Shown here in pieces: positions 30,632 through 39,981 of a stretch of DNA of 64,000 nt. The position numbers and the translations under genes are program-made. The notes under the pieces are model-generated. The model saw nothing but the letters and a program-made list of their open reading frames with translations. It was not told the DNA's origin and did not search any database. Every line of letters starts with the position of its first letter. Position 1 is the first letter of the stretch. Location: positions 1 through 64,000 of the forward strand of contig NZ_KB907710.1 of NCBI RefSeq assembly GCF_000382165.1. Reading direction: 5' to 3'. This DNA comes from Arsukibacterium perlucidum DSM 18276 (GTDB lineage Bacteria > Pseudomonadota > Gammaproteobacteria > Enterobacterales > Alteromonadaceae).

Positions 30632-30714
30632 CCTTCGGCCATACACTAACGTTCCTTGCCTCTATGCGAGCCCGGCCGAGCTCACCCGAGGCTTACTAAC
30701 CGTAAGGAGCTACA
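30632..30714 (+). promoter_or_regulatory. rpsF: Structured rpsF mRNA leader, possible S6:S18 site
   Basis: The leader can form an outer stem GCCTC (30658-30662) with GAGGC (30688-30692), and an inner GAGC/GCTC stem (30668-30671 with 30680-30683), with unpaired CCG stretches. A leader in rpsF mRNA that mimics the S18-binding rRNA site and contains a bulged CCG is known in many bacteria. The match here is only by shape and position. Confidence 0.35.
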
Positions 30715-31110
30715 ATGCGTCATTACGAAATCGTTTTTATGGTTCACCCTGATCAGAGTGAACAAGTGCCTGGCATGATTGAGCGCTACACTGGCTCTAT
30801 CAAAGAAGCGGGCGGTACTATCCACCGTTTAGAAGACTGGGGCCGTCGTCAACTGGCTTACCCAATCCAAAAACTGCACAAAGCACACTATGTGTTGCTG
30901 AACGTGGAAGCACCACAAACAGTGATTGATGAGCTGGAAACTAACTTCCGTTACAACGATGCAGTTTTACGTAACCTGATTATGCGCACTAACGGTGCCG
31001 TAGTTGAGCCATCTCCAATGGCTAAGGTACGTGATGAGCGTTCACGTGACGAGCGTCCTCGTGACCGTGCTCCTCGTGAATCAGAAGAGCAGGTTGAAAA
31101 CGAAGAGTAA
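30715..31110 (+). CDS. rpsF: 30S ribosomal protein S6
   Basis: S6 pairs with S18 on the platform of the 30S subunit. It opens [19 protein letters not shown] and contains [17 protein letters not shown] and the conserved RNLIMR strand. The last 25 residues form an Arg/Asp/Glu-rich tail with repeated RDER units, ending in acidic residues. In enterics such a tail is extended by RimK with glutamates. It is the first gene of rpsF-priB-rpsR-rplI, with AAGGAG upstream. Confidence 0.97.
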   Translation: MRHYEIVFMVHPDQSEQVPGMIERYTGSIKEAGGTIHRLEDWGRRQLAYPIQKLHKAHYVLLNVEAPQTVIDELETNFRYNDAVLRNLIMRTNGAVVEPSPMAKVRDERSRDERPRDRAPRESEEQVENEE

Positions 31111-31115
31111 GTTTG

Positions 31116-31421
31116 ATGGACAATATCATCGTGCTTAGTGGCGCCGTATGCCGGCACCCTGAACGCAGTGAGAGTCCGGCGGGTATCCCGCACACTGTTA
31201 TCACAATTGAGCATCGCAGCAATCAGCAGGAAGCCGGCCTTAACCGTCAGGCTTATGTCAGAATGCAGGCCGTGTTAAGTGGCACAGTGTTACATCAGCA
31301 AGCTCAAACTTTGACGTTGGGTAGCATGGTAAAGGTTAGCGGGTTTTTAAACCGGCACCAGAACCGCAGTGGTCAGGCAAAACTGGTACTGCACGCCCAG
31401 CAGATTGAACAAATAAGTTAG
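31116..31421 (+). CDS. priB: Primosomal replication protein N, PriB
   Basis: PriB is a dimeric single-strand-binding OB-fold protein that helps PriA restart stalled replication forks. It begins [20 protein letters not shown] and contains [12 protein letters not shown] and the [12 protein letters not shown] strand. The ATG at 31116 gives 101 residues and lies 5 bp after rpsF; the TTG one codon earlier is less likely. Its place between rpsF and rpsR is the classical one. Confidence 0.94.
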   Translation: MDNIIVLSGAVCRHPERSESPAGIPHTVITIEHRSNQQEAGLNRQAYVRMQAVLSGTVLHQQAQTLTLGSMVKVSGFLNRHQNRSGQAKLVLHAQQIEQIS

Positions 31422-31432
31422 GAGACAGACAA

Positions 31433-31660
31433 ATGTCACGTTTTTTCCGTCGCCGTAAATTCTGCCGTTTTTCTGCAGAAGGCACTGTAGAGATTGATTA
31501 CAAAGATACCGCTGTTCTGAAAAACTATGTTACAGAAAGCGGCAAGATCGTACCTAGCCGTATTACTGGTACCAGCGCTAAGTATCAGCGTCAGCTGGCT
31601 CGTGCTATTAAGCGCGCTCGCTACCTGGCCTTGTTGCCGTACAGCGACTCACACAGCTAA
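31433..31660 (+). CDS. rpsR: 30S ribosomal protein S18
   Basis: S18 is the 75-residue platform protein that forms a heterodimer with S6. The sequence [17 protein letters not shown] and the end [15 protein letters not shown] are near-invariant in gammaproteobacteria. GGAGACAG precedes the start. Member of the rpsF operon. Confidence 0.98.
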   Translation: MSRFFRRRKFCRFSAEGTVEIDYKDTAVLKNYVTESGKIVPSRITGTSAKYQRQLARAIKRARYLALLPYSDSHS

Positions 31661-31678
31661 TACAGAAGGGGTATAAGT

Positions 31679-32131
31679 ATGCAAGTTATTCTGTTAGACA
31701 AAGTCTCAAACCTTGGTGGTTTAGGTGACAATGTTTCTGTTAAGTCTGGTTATGCTCGTAACTTCTTATTCCCACAGGGTAAAGCAGTTCCGGCTAACAA
31801 AGCTAACACTGAAAAGTTCGAACAGCGTCGCGCTGAATTAGAAGCCAAACTGGCTGCTGATTTAACTGCCGCTAACGACCGTGCCGCTAAGCTGGCAGAA
31901 CTGGCTGAAGTGACTATCGCTTCTAAAGCCGGTGACGAAGGCAAGCTGTTCGGTTCAGTAGGCACCCGCGATATCGCTGATGCCATTACTGAAGCTGGCG
32001 TAAAAGTTACTAAAGCTGAAGTGAAATTACCTAACGGTACTTTACGTGAAACTGGCGAGCACGAAATCGACCTGCAGTTACACGCTGAAGTAGTAGCAAC
32101 CATTAAAGTTGTTATTATCGCAGAAGCCTAA
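31679..32131 (+). CDS. rplI: 50S ribosomal protein L9
   Basis: L9 binds near the base of the L1 stalk and affects frame maintenance. The 150 residues show the N-terminal domain [17 protein letters not shown], the long connecting helix rich in Ala, Lys and Glu, and a C-terminal domain with [16 protein letters not shown]. It is the last gene of the rpsF operon, and a long hairpin follows the stop. Confidence 0.98.
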   Translation: MQVILLDKVSNLGGLGDNVSVKSGYARNFLFPQGKAVPANKANTEKFEQRRAELEAKLAADLTAANDRAAKLAELAEVTIASKAGDEGKLFGSVGTRDIADAITEAGVKVTKAEVKLPNGTLRETGEHEIDLQLHAEVVATIKVVIIAEA

Positions 32132-32137
32132 GGCTAC

Positions 32138-32162
32138 TGGCGCACTGCAATGCAGTGCGCCA
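32138..32162. terminator. Perfect palindrome after rplI
   Basis: TGGCGCACTGCA and TGCAGTGCGCCA are 12-bp perfect arms around one central base. It starts 6 bp after the rplI stop. A T tract is lacking, so it may act as an RNA 3'-end stabiliser or a weak terminator rather than a standard one. Confidence 0.6.
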
Positions 32163-32313
32163 CTCTGTTCCTCTCCTGATCTTGTTTAAACCTTCTTTAC
32201 CGCCCGTCTTTTCAGCTGCACCGCCCCTTAATTAAAAAAAACCACAACGTTGCTTTTTATTCTGCCGCTTGCAAGGTAGCATTGCACAGTTATTCCCAAT
32301 TTTGTCAGGTGTT

Positions 32314-33699
32314 ATGAGCAGTAATAAAGACAAGCAAGTCGCCGGCCTGAAAATGCCACCGCACTCTATCGAAGCTGAGCAATCTGTACTGGGTGGCTTA
32401 ATGCTGGATAATCAGGCCTGGGACCGGGTGTCGGAAAAGGTGGTTGAGCAGGATTTTTACCTGCGTTCGCACCGTTTTATCTTCAGCGCCATGGCGCGGA
32501 TTGCCGAAGCAAATCAGCCCATCGATTTAATAACCGTATCCGAAGCATTAGAAGCCAACCAGCAACTGGACGATATCGGTGGTTTTGCTTATCTGGGTGA
32601 GATCGCCAAAAATACTCCCAGTGCTGCTAACATTATGGCCTACGCCGACATCGTGCGGGAGCGGGCTGTGGTGCGCGATATGATAGCGGTAGCGCATGAT
32701 ATTGCCGATGCCGGCTACGATACTCAGGGCCGCACCAGTGCCGAACTTTTAGATTTCGCTGAAAGTAAGGTATTTAAAATTGCTGAGCAGCGAGCTAATG
32801 CCAATGAAGGCCCGGAGCCAATTAATAATATTCTGGCCAAAACCATCGACAAAATTGATGCGCTGTTCCGCTCGCCGCAAACCGGTATTACCGGTTTGTC
32901 TTCGGGTTATATGGATCTTGATAAAATGACCAATGGCTTCCAGCCATCCGATTTAATCATCGTCGCCGCCCGGCCGTCGATGGGTAAAACCACCTTTGCC
33001 ATGAACCTGTGCGAGCATGCGGCCATTACCAGTGACAAACCGGTACTGATATTCAGTCTGGAAATGCCCTCAGACCAGATAATGATGCGGATGCTGGCCT
33101 CGTTAGGCCGGATAAACCAGACCAAGGTGCGGACCGGCCAGCTGGAAGATGAAGACTGGGCGCGGTTGTCCTCGGCTATTGAGCTTCTGAACAGCAAAGG
33201 TAAAATGTATATCGACGATGCCTCGGGCCTGACGCCGACTGAAGTGCGTTCGAGGGCCCGGCGGGTGGCGCGGGAGCATGGCGGCCTGAGCATGATTATG
33301 GTCGATTATTTGCAGCTGATGACAGTACCGGGTTTAAGTGAAAACCGTACCTTAGAAATTGCTGAAATTTCCCGTTCATTAAAATCCTTAGCGAAAGAAC
33401 TGAAAGTGCCGGTGATAGCGCTGTCGCAGCTAAACCGGGGCCTGGAACAGCGCGCTGATAAACGTCCTGTTAACTCTGACTTGCGGGAGTCGGGTTCTAT
33501 CGAGCAGGACGCCGACTTAATTATGTTTATCTACCGCGACGAGGTTTATCATGAGGACAGTGCTGAAAAAGGCCTGGCCGAAATTATCATTGGCAAGCAG
33601 CGAAACGGCCCCATCGGCAAAGTGCGCTTAACCTTCCACGGTCATTTCTCCCGATTTGACAACTATGCCGGCAGCGCCCGTTTTGAGGACGAGTATTAA
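32314..33699 (+). CDS. dnaB: Replicative DNA helicase DnaB
   Basis: DnaB is the hexameric 5'-3' helicase at the replication fork. The N-terminal domain with PPHSIEAEQSVLGGLML is followed by the RecA-like core with the Walker A motif RPSMGKTTFAMNL near residue 225 and Walker B MIMVDYLQLM. The ATG at 32314 (461 residues) gives the usual N-terminus; an upstream extension to 32269 has no family-like sequence. No intein is present. Its TAA overlaps the alr ATG in TAATG. Confidence 0.96.
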   Translation: MSSNKDKQVAGLKMPPHSIEAEQSVLGGLMLDNQAWDRVSEKVVEQDFYLRSHRFIFSAMARIAEANQPIDLITVSEALEANQQLDDIGGFAYLGEIAKNTPSAANIMAYADIVRERAVVRDMIAVAHDIADAGYDTQGRTSAELLDFAESKVFKIAEQRANANEGPEPINNILAKTIDKIDALFRSPQTGITGLSSGYMDLDKMTNGFQPSDLIIVAARPSMGKTTFAMNLCEHAAITSDKPVLIFSLEMPSDQIMMRMLASLGRINQTKVRTGQLEDEDWARLSSAIELLNSKGKMYIDDASGLTPTEVRSRARRVAREHGGLSMIMVDYLQLMTVPGLSENRTLEIAEISRSLKSLAKELKVPVIALSQLNRGLEQRADKRPVNSDLRESGSIEQDADLIMFIYRDEVYHEDSAEKGLAEIIIGKQRNGPIGKVRLTFHGHFSRFDNYAGSARFEDEY

Positions 33700-34781
33700 T
33701 GTCACGCCGGCCGGTAGCCCAAATTAATCTGGCTGCCCTTGGCCATAATTTGCAGCGGGTGCAGCAATTGGCGCCTGCCAGTAAAGTACTGGCGGTGTTG
33801 AAAGCTAATGCTTATGGTCATGGTTTGGTACAAGTGGCCCAGGCATTAACAGCGGCGGATGCTTTTGCGGTGGCGCGGATAGATGAAGCACTGGCGCTGC
33901 GCACAGCGGGTATTGTTAAACCAATAGTGCTGCTGGAAGGATTTTACGAAGCCGCTGAACTGCCGATACTGCTGGCGAACAACCTGCAAACGGTGGTGCA
34001 TAATGAGCTGCAATTGCAAGCGCTGGAGCAAACAGCGTTAGAGGGGCAGCTAAAAGTCTGGTTAAAAATTGATACCGGGATGCACCGGTTGGGCATTGCC
34101 CCCGAGCAATTTAATGAATTCTATCGTCGGCTGTGGCAGTGTCAGACTGTGCAGCCTGGTATTCGTTTAATGAGCCATTTCTGCTGTGCAGATATACCAG
34201 GCTCTGCCAAGACAGAGCAACAACTGGCACTGTTTCAGCAGCTTTGTATCGATAAAGCCGAGCAGCAAAGCCTGGCTAACAGCGCCGCTATTCTTTGCCT
34301 GCCGCAAAGCCATGGTGACTGGGTACGCCCCGGCTTAATGCTGCATGGTATTTCGCCGTTACCGGATCAGCAGGGGCAGCAACATCAGTTGCAGCCGGTT
34401 ATGCGGTTAAGTAGCAGGCTGATTGCTATGCGCCAGTTGCAGCCCGGCGATACCGTAGGTTATGGCGCCAACTGGCAAGCCGAAAAAGCAACCTGGGTTG
34501 GAGTTATCGCTATAGGTTATGGCGATGGTTATCCGCGCCACGCCGTTAACGGCACGCCGGTATGGCTGGCCGGGCGGGAAGTGCAACTGGTAGGCCGGGT
34601 GTCGATGGATATGATTACCGTTGACCTGGGTGCCAATCCTGCTGAGACAATTGGCGCTGAAGCGGTACTCTGGGGCCCGGAGCTTGCCATTGAGCGGGTA
34701 GCGCAATATGCGGATACCATCCCCTATGAGTTGCTATGTAATATTACTCCCAGAGTTGATTATCAGTATTTGCCTGTATAA
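33699..34781 (+). CDS. alr: Alanine racemase
   Basis: This PLP enzyme interconverts L- and D-alanine for peptidoglycan synthesis. The Schiff-base lysine lies in VLKANAYGHG near residue 34, and the family motifs WLKIDTGMHRLG, VGYGANW, IGYGDGYPR and GRVSMDMITVDLG follow. The 360-residue length is normal. Translation is coupled to dnaB through the TAATG overlap. The gene converges with cheX, 15 bp apart. Confidence 0.96.
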   Translation: MSRRPVAQINLAALGHNLQRVQQLAPASKVLAVLKANAYGHGLVQVAQALTAADAFAVARIDEALALRTAGIVKPIVLLEGFYEAAELPILLANNLQTVVHNELQLQALEQTALEGQLKVWLKIDTGMHRLGIAPEQFNEFYRRLWQCQTVQPGIRLMSHFCCADIPGSAKTEQQLALFQQLCIDKAEQQSLANSAAILCLPQSHGDWVRPGLMLHGISPLPDQQGQQHQLQPVMRLSSRLIAMRQLQPGDTVGYGANWQAEKATWVGVIAIGYGDGYPRHAVNGTPVWLAGREVQLVGRVSMDMITVDLGANPAETIGAEAVLWGPELAIERVAQYADTIPYELLCNITPRVDYQYLPV

Positions 34782-34796
34782 CCGCTAACCGGACAA

Positions 34797-35261
34797 TTAC
34801 CTGTCAAAGCTGACTTCAATGTGTACTTTGCCAAATTCTGAATCAAACGGCATTAAAATGGTTGGCCCTTCGCATTTGTGAGTGATGGTATGGGCTTTAC
34901 CGGACACCACTATTGGCGTGGCCATCGAAAATTCATAGCCTTTATCGCCTAGAATGCGTTTGGCGCCTCCGGTAACCATATTGGTGATTTCGCCAACCAT
35001 ATCAGTAACATCTGCATCAATAGTTTTTGGCTTTTCACCCAGCATCCGGTACATGACTTCCAGCGCCAGGCTTTCTTCAAAACTAACAGAAAACGAGCCT
35101 TTAATATCGCTGCCTACCATGCCAATTAAACCGGACACGTCGCCACGGGCTACTTCGTCCTTTTTTATCCGTGGCTGGCCCGGCACAATAGTAGTATTAG
35201 CCATAGTTGCTAAAACATTAACCAGAGAAGAGAGAAACGGATTTATATACTCAACATTCAT
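34797..35261 (-). CDS. cheX: CheX-family chemotaxis phosphatase
   Basis: CheX proteins dephosphorylate CheY-P or other response regulators. The 154 residues include the N-terminal MNVEYINPFLSS and the catalytic helix pattern DMVGEITNMVTGGAK, which holds the Glu and Asn typical of CheC/CheX phosphatases, then a KAHTITHKCEG segment. The ATG at 35261 is chosen over an upstream extension to 35339. No cheY lies adjacent, so its target could be a stand-alone receiver protein such as those encoded at 39982-41481 or 42616-44847 (speculation). Confidence 0.82.
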   Translation of the reverse strand: MNVEYINPFLSSLVNVLATMANTTIVPGQPRIKKDEVARGDVSGLIGMVGSDIKGSFSVSFEESLALEVMYRMLGEKPKTIDADVTDMVGEITNMVTGGAKRILGDKGYEFSMATPIVVSGKAHTITHKCEGPTILMPFDSEFGKVHIEVSFDR

Positions 35262-35363
35262 GGAACGCGCCTGTTTTTTTTGCGTTGGAATATACCAGCC
35301 TGACGTTGTAAGACTAGGAGTATTTCGCTGATCATACAAGCCAGCTTATTGTTTTATTAGTAT

Positions 35364-35804
35364 TTATGCAACTTGCTGGCACTTTTGACAAAAACCATGT
35401 GCTTCTATGGTCTGGTGGTTAATTTTAAAACCCCGTTCGTTGGCAAGGGCACCGAATTCTTGCTGTAGTAATGCAGAATGCAACTCGCTTACGTTACCGC
35501 AACGGTCACAGATCAGTAATTGCGCCGGATGATGATGGCCAAAGTGATGGCACAACATAAAAGCGTTACTTGATTCAATTTTATGGATGAAGCCCTGTTC
35601 GGTTAAAAACTCCAACGCCCGGTAGATAGTAGCAGGTTTGGCTGCCGGTTCTGTTTGCTTTAATTGTTCCAGCAGGTCGTAAGCACCCATACCACTGTCG
35701 GTTTGTGCCATTAACCGAAATACTTTTTCCCGGATGGAGGTAAAGCGTGCGCCGTTCTTCTCGCAAATTGCTTTAGCCCGGGTGACTAATGATTCTGTTG
35801 ACAT
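35364..35804 (-). CDS. zur: Fur-family zinc regulator Zur
   Basis: This is a 146-residue Fur-family repressor, most like Zur, which shuts off zinc uptake genes when zinc is bound. The winged helix contains GARFTSIREKVFRLM and KPATIYRALEFLTEQGF. Structural zinc is bound by CDRCG and CQKC pairs, and the histidine-rich HHFGHHHPAQ is typical. No zinc transporter lies next to it. It is divergent from dusA, and no clear Zur box was seen in the 165-bp gap. Confidence 0.85.
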   Translation of the reverse strand: MSTESLVTRAKAICEKNGARFTSIREKVFRLMAQTDSGMGAYDLLEQLKQTEPAAKPATIYRALEFLTEQGFIHKIESSNAFMLCHHFGHHHPAQLLICDRCGNVSELHSALLQQEFGALANERGFKINHQTIEAHGFCQKCQQVA

Positions 35805-35969
35805 ACTTAATCTGATCTCCTGGCAGCAGTCGTTGGCAGTGTAGCATATTGCTCTTCAAGTTCCACGCATAGCGGCGGCTGATAATTGGCTGAAGGCGGT
35901 CTATTTGGCTACCAATTGTTGTACACTATGCGGCTTTATAATTCATCTCTCGTTGCAGGTACGTGACTT

Positions 35970-36944
35970 TTGGCTTCTAAACCTATAGACCACAAATTTT
36001 CAGTTGCTCCGATGCTTGATTGGACGGATAAACATTGCCGTTACTTTCACCGGCTGATGACCAGACACGCCGTGCTTTATACCGAAATGGTAACTACCGG
36101 CGCGCTTATCCACGGTAAAGGGGATTATCTGGCGTTTAACGAGCAGGAGCATCCGTTGGTTTTGCAGCTGGGCGGTTCTAATCCGGCAGAAATGGCTCAA
36201 TGCGCAAAAATGGCTGAACAGCGCGGCTACGATGCGGTAAATATTAATGTTGGTTGTCCGTCAGATCGGGTGCAAAACGGTATGTTTGGTGCCTGCCTGA
36301 TGGCGAAGCCTGAACTGGTGGCCAGTTGCGTCAGTGCCATGCTGGACGCGGTGTCGATTCCAGTTACCGTAAAGAGCCGGATAGGAATTGATGAGCTGGA
36401 CAGCTACCAGTTTTTAACAGATTTTGTTGGCACCATAGCTGATGCAGGCTGTCAGCAGTTTATTGTCCACGCGCGTAAAGCCTGGTTAAAAGGTTTAAGC
36501 CCAAAAGAAAACCGGGAAATACCAGAGTTAGATTACCCGAGGGTGCATCAACTTAAGCAGGATTTTCCTCAGCTTAATATCAGCATCAATGGTGGTATTA
36601 AAACCCTGGATGATGTGCGTTATCAGTTACAGCTGGTTGATGGCGTGATGGTAGGACGTGAGGCCTATACCAACCCGTACTTACTCAGTCAGGTTGATCA
36701 TTTTATTTATGGTGAGGAGCAGCCGGTGCTCAGTCAGCACGAATTAGTGCGGGCAATGCTGCCTTATATTGAGCAGCAAATGCAGCAAGGGGCCCGTTTT
36801 TGGCACATTGCCCGCCATATGCTGGGACTGTTTCAGGGCCTGCCGGGTGCCCGTTTGTGGCGACGTCATCTGAGCGAAAATGGCCATCTGGCCGGGGCTG
36901 GGCCGGAAGTGTTAGTTCAGGCGTTGGCCGCTGTACCTGAGTAA
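35970..36944 (+). CDS. dusA: tRNA-dihydrouridine(20/20a) synthase DusA
   Basis: DusA is a flavoenzyme that reduces U20/U20a in the tRNA D-loop. Motifs are [18 protein letters not shown] at the start, [29 protein letters not shown] with the catalytic cysteine, and [11 protein letters not shown]. The 324 residues fit the DusA class rather than DusB or DusC. The start appears to be a TTG at 35970, with AGG about 10 bases upstream. Confidence 0.95.
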   Translation: MASKPIDHKFSVAPMLDWTDKHCRYFHRLMTRHAVLYTEMVTTGALIHGKGDYLAFNEQEHPLVLQLGGSNPAEMAQCAKMAEQRGYDAVNINVGCPSDRVQNGMFGACLMAKPELVASCVSAMLDAVSIPVTVKSRIGIDELDSYQFLTDFVGTIADAGCQQFIVHARKAWLKGLSPKENREIPELDYPRVHQLKQDFPQLNISINGGIKTLDDVRYQLQLVDGVMVGREAYTNPYLLSQVDHFIYGEEQPVLSQHELVRAMLPYIEQQMQQGARFWHIARHMLGLFQGLPGARLWRRHLSENGHLAGAGPEVLVQALAAVPE

Positions 36945-37105
36945 GTAGCATTATAAATACTGGTGTAAATCGCAATATGAATCCAGCATGAAGAATTTGA
37001 CTAACGCAGTGGTTAATTTAACTAATTTTTAGTTTTACAGGATTGGCTAAAAAACAGCCAACAACAGGGTGTTAATTAAAGTGTTAAATATCAATAAGTT
37101 ATTTT

Positions 37106-37111
37106 TATAAT
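37106..37111 (+). promoter_or_regulatory. -10 element upstream of small exported protein gene
   Basis: A perfect TATAAT lies in a very AT-rich 238-bp gap after dusA. A poor -35 (TTAAAT at 37084-37089) is 16 bases upstream. It would start a transcript near 37118, about 65 bases before the small gene. Nothing else was found in this gap. Confidence 0.4.
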
Positions 37112-37182
37112 AAAGTTGGCATAAGCTTTGTAATAGGTAAGTTGTAGTACCAACTAACTTAACTATTATGAAGGAATATCAA

Positions 37183-37443
37183 ATGAAAACTTTAGCTGCT
37201 CTTACCTTAACTGCTGCTGTAATGTTTACTGCTGCGCCAGTACAAGCTAACCCTGCTACTGAAGCTTTGCAGCAATTGGCAGCCAATCAACTGGCGGAAC
37301 TTAAAGTCACTATTGCTGATCAGGCACGGCAGGCGGTCGAAAAAACCGCGGCTGAAGTTCGCCAATTATTGCAGACTGATTCTCAGGTCGCGCAACATAA
37401 AGAAGTGGATGTCAAAGCAGATCCCAAACCTGCGGCAGAGTAA
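37183..37443 (+). CDS. Small exported helical protein, unknown
   Basis: The 86-residue product has a signal peptide MKTLAALTLTAAVMFTAA with a probable cut after VQAN. The mature part (about 60 residues) is helical and rich in Ala, Gln, Glu and Lys, ending in KADPKPAAE. I do not recognise a family. AAGGA lies seven bases before the ATG at 37183; an upstream ATG at 37168 is unlikely. A 40-codon membrane ORF follows after 3 bases. Confidence 0.7.
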   Translation: MKTLAALTLTAAVMFTAAPVQANPATEALQQLAANQLAELKVTIADQARQAVEKTAAEVRQLLQTDSQVAQHKEVDVKADPKPAAE

Positions 37444-37446
37444 GTA

Positions 37447-37569
37447 ATGTTGACTGCAAGCAGTTTATTGCTGCTGTATTTACTGCCCGTTGTCACCATG
37501 TTTTCGGCGTTCATGTTGTGGAGTTTTCTGACGCCTGTTTTACTGTTATGGTACAAAACCCGGAGTTAG
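37447..37569 (+). CDS. Candidate 40-residue membrane miniprotein
   Basis: An ATG 3 bases after the preceding stop opens a 40-codon frame that ends at TAG. The product starts MLTASSLLLLYLLPV, is strongly hydrophobic for about 32 residues, and ends WYKTRS, a positive C-terminal tip. This fits a single-pass inner-membrane peptide translated by coupling to the gene before it. The ribosome-binding site is weak. Chance cannot be excluded for so short a frame. Confidence 0.4.
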   Translation: MLTASSLLLLYLLPVVTMFSAFMLWSFLTPVLLLWYKTRS

Positions 37570-37674
37570 CTGTACCGGGCCTAAGCCATGTTAAGCGTGA
37601 TAACTTTATCTCTGGTCGCTGCCAGCTGTCAGAATTTGGTGTAAGATAAACTAAATTTGCTATGGGAGCATGAC

Positions 37675-38103
37675 ATGGTTCGATTTATTGTCTTAATACT
37701 AATTGCCGTAATCAGTTTTGCCGCTAATGCTGCAGAGCTAATCGTAACTGATGGTCAGGTCAGAGTCCCTATGCCTGGCAGAACCGTGACCGCAGGTTAT
37801 TTCACTATCCAGAATAATACAGCAGACCCTGTCAGCTTAACTGCTGCCCGAAGCACAGCATTTGAACGCGCCGAGTTGCACCAGCATACTCATCAGGATG
37901 GTGTAATGCGGATGGAACAGGTCGGGCAAATTGAGATTGCAGCAAATGCCAGCGTTAGTCTGCAGCCAGGTGGCTTACACCTGATGCTGTTTAATCCGCT
38001 GCAGCCACTGCTGGCGGGTGAGAGTGTTACTGTCCTTCTGAGTTTTAGCAATGGCCAGCAGCTTGAACTGAGTATGCCATTAACTGAAATGCCTCGTCGC
38101 TAA
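37675..38103 (+). CDS. Periplasmic copper chaperone PCu(A)C
   Basis: The 142-residue protein has a signal peptide (hydrophobic to about residue 20, ANAAEL) and then the PCuAC fold. Copper-binding candidates are the His/Met cluster ELHQHTHQDGVMRMEQV and the GGLHLMLF motif, matching the H...M...H.M pattern of the family. These proteins deliver Cu(I) to cytochrome oxidase. No oxidase gene or Sco partner lies nearby. The ATG at 37675 has GGGAG seven bases upstream. Confidence 0.87.
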   Translation: MVRFIVLILIAVISFAANAAELIVTDGQVRVPMPGRTVTAGYFTIQNNTADPVSLTAARSTAFERAELHQHTHQDGVMRMEQVGQIEIAANASVSLQPGGLHLMLFNPLQPLLAGESVTVLLSFSNGQQLELSMPLTEMPRR

Positions 38104-38112
38104 GGATATTAA

Positions 38113-39090
38113 ATGAACAAGCGTAATATGAGCTACCTGGTGGTCGGCCTGGTGTTGGTTATTTTTATGGTGATTAGCTGGTGGGTAAGCCGTGAGCCTG
38201 CAGTAATGACCGAGCAGATCCAGCATGCCCAGCAAAACGACAATGTTACGCCCAGAGTGGGTTACACTACTACCACCGCATTGATAAAAGTGACCGAAAC
38301 CCTGCTTGATAAGCCAGGTGGTTATCTGGCTAATGATATTTTGCCGCCCTACAGCTTACTGGACAATATGCCCGCCTGGGAGTTTGGGGTGCTGGAAATG
38401 TCGCGCGATCTGGCACTGGCGTTTCGTAAAGACTTCAGCCGCTCCCAATCACAATCTGCCGAAAACGAATTTTTAAAAGTAGCTCAGCCACAATTTAATA
38501 TTGATCATCGCAGCTGGGCTATCCCAAGCGCCGAATCTGAATATCGAAAGGCTATTGCCCAGTTATATCTTTACCGTGATGCCTTGTCCGACAGTTCAAT
38601 GCCTGACAGCCAGTTTTATGCAAGAGCTGATAATCTGCGGGACTGGTTAAAAAACGTTGAAAAAAGATTGGGAAGTTATTCCCAGCGGTTAAGTGCCAGT
38701 GTTGGCCAGGATCGTCTGAATACTGATCTTGCTGGTGATGTCGGTGCCCGGCAGTCGACTAATGCACCGGGTCATCAGATTGTTAAAACCAGCTGGTGGA
38801 AAATTGATGATGAATTTTATGAAGCACGCGGTGCAGCCTGGGCTTTATTGCATTACCTGAAAGCAGTAGAGGTAGATTTTGCTGAAGTGCTGCACCGGCG
38901 CAATGCTATGGTAAGTTTGCAACAGATCATCCGTGAGTTGGAGGCTACCCAGCAGCCAATTTGGAGCCCAATGGTATTAAACGGCAGCGGCTTTGGTTTG
39001 CTTGCCAACCACAGCCTGGTAATGGCAAATTACATTTCCCGCGCCAATGCGGCACTGATTGATTTATCAGAACTATTGACTCAAGGATAA
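38113..39090 (+). CDS. DUF2333 family membrane protein
   Basis: The 325-residue protein has one N-terminal membrane segment (MSYLVVGLVLVIFMVISWW) followed by a soluble, mostly helical domain with PGGYLANDILPP, MSRDLALAFRKDFSRSQSQ and TSWWKIDDEFYEARG. These blocks match the DUF2333 family, whose function is unknown. It starts 9 bp after the copper chaperone gene and ends 5 bp before the outer-membrane protein gene, so the three are probably one operon. Confidence 0.82.
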   Translation: MNKRNMSYLVVGLVLVIFMVISWWVSREPAVMTEQIQHAQQNDNVTPRVGYTTTTALIKVTETLLDKPGGYLANDILPPYSLLDNMPAWEFGVLEMSRDLALAFRKDFSRSQSQSAENEFLKVAQPQFNIDHRSWAIPSAESEYRKAIAQLYLYRDALSDSSMPDSQFYARADNLRDWLKNVEKRLGSYSQRLSASVGQDRLNTDLAGDVGARQSTNAPGHQIVKTSWWKIDDEFYEARGAAWALLHYLKAVEVDFAEVLHRRNAMVSLQQIIRELEATQQPIWSPMVLNGSGFGLLANHSLVMANYISRANAALIDLSELLTQG

Positions 39091-39095
39091 GCAGG

Positions 39096-39869
39096 ATGAA
39101 AAAAAGCTTTATTAATAAAACCGCGTTATCAATGACCCTGAGTTTAGTCATGGTAACGGGGCAGGCTTCTGCTGACACCTTGTTTGGCATATACGTTGGT
39201 GGTGATGGCTGGCGTAGCGACGTTACCGGAAGTTTTGGCAACAGCGAGCCGGCACCAGTATTTAATTTTGACAGTAAAACTCAGGGTTCTTATTTTCTTG
39301 CGCTGGAACATCCAATACCGCTGTTACCGAATATCCGGTTGGCACACAATCAACTTGAAGCACAAGGTGTGTCGATAATCGATGCTCAGTTTAGTTTCGG
39401 CGGTGAAGATTTTGCAGTGAGTACTACAGTTGCCAATCGGCTAGACCTGAGCAATACCGATATTGTGTTGTACTATGAAATACTCGACAACAGTGTAGTC
39501 GCGCTCGATTTGGGTGTTAATGGTAAGCATATCAAAGGTTCGGCCTCAGTGGTGGAGCAGGCCCAGAACGGCTTACAGGGCGAGGAGTCGGTGTCGCAGT
39601 GGCTGCCACTGGTGTATGTCAGTAGTAAAATTGGTTTACCGCTGACTGGTTTAGATATATTTGCTCAGGGCAGCTACATCGGATGGAGTGATAGCCGGAT
39701 GTATGATGTACAGGCTGGCGTTGGCTATGAAGTTGTCGATTCACTGGCTGTTGATGTCAGACTTAAAGTGGGTTACCGGGCCATAAATTTGCGTTTGGAT
39801 GACCTTGATAATTTATATAGTAACATTGATTTTAAAGGCGTATTTGCCGGTATTGAGTTGCATTTCTAG
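39096..39869 (+). CDS. TIGR04219 family outer-membrane beta-barrel protein
   Basis: The 257-residue precursor has a signal peptide ending at GQASA. The mature part begins DTLFGIYVGGDGWRS and shows alternating beta strands, ending with the C-terminal phenylalanine (FAGIELHF) that is typical of BAM-inserted outer-membrane barrels. The pattern fits the TIGR04219 family. Function is unknown. It lies 5 bp after the DUF2333 gene. Confidence 0.85.
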   Translation: MKKSFINKTALSMTLSLVMVTGQASADTLFGIYVGGDGWRSDVTGSFGNSEPAPVFNFDSKTQGSYFLALEHPIPLLPNIRLAHNQLEAQGVSIIDAQFSFGGEDFAVSTTVANRLDLSNTDIVLYYEILDNSVVALDLGVNGKHIKGSASVVEQAQNGLQGEESVSQWLPLVYVSSKIGLPLTGLDIFAQGSYIGWSDSRMYDVQAGVGYEVVDSLAVDVRLKVGYRAINLRLDDLDNLYSNIDFKGVFAGIELHF

Positions 39870-39981
39870 CCGGTGGCTCAGGTAGTGTTGTGCTGCTGGT
39901 CTGGCGTGCTGCGGTACACCCCTTGTTGCTGTCGCCAAATCGCTTTATAGTAACTTTATTAGAAGTGACGGCAATATCATT

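Noticed and set aside
32269-32313. Upstream start for dnaB
   Set aside because: The extra 15 residues lack resemblance to DnaB, and AGGTG precedes the ATG at 32314.
35805-35969. Zur operator between zur and dusA
   Set aside because: No convincing palindrome matching known Zur boxes was seen.
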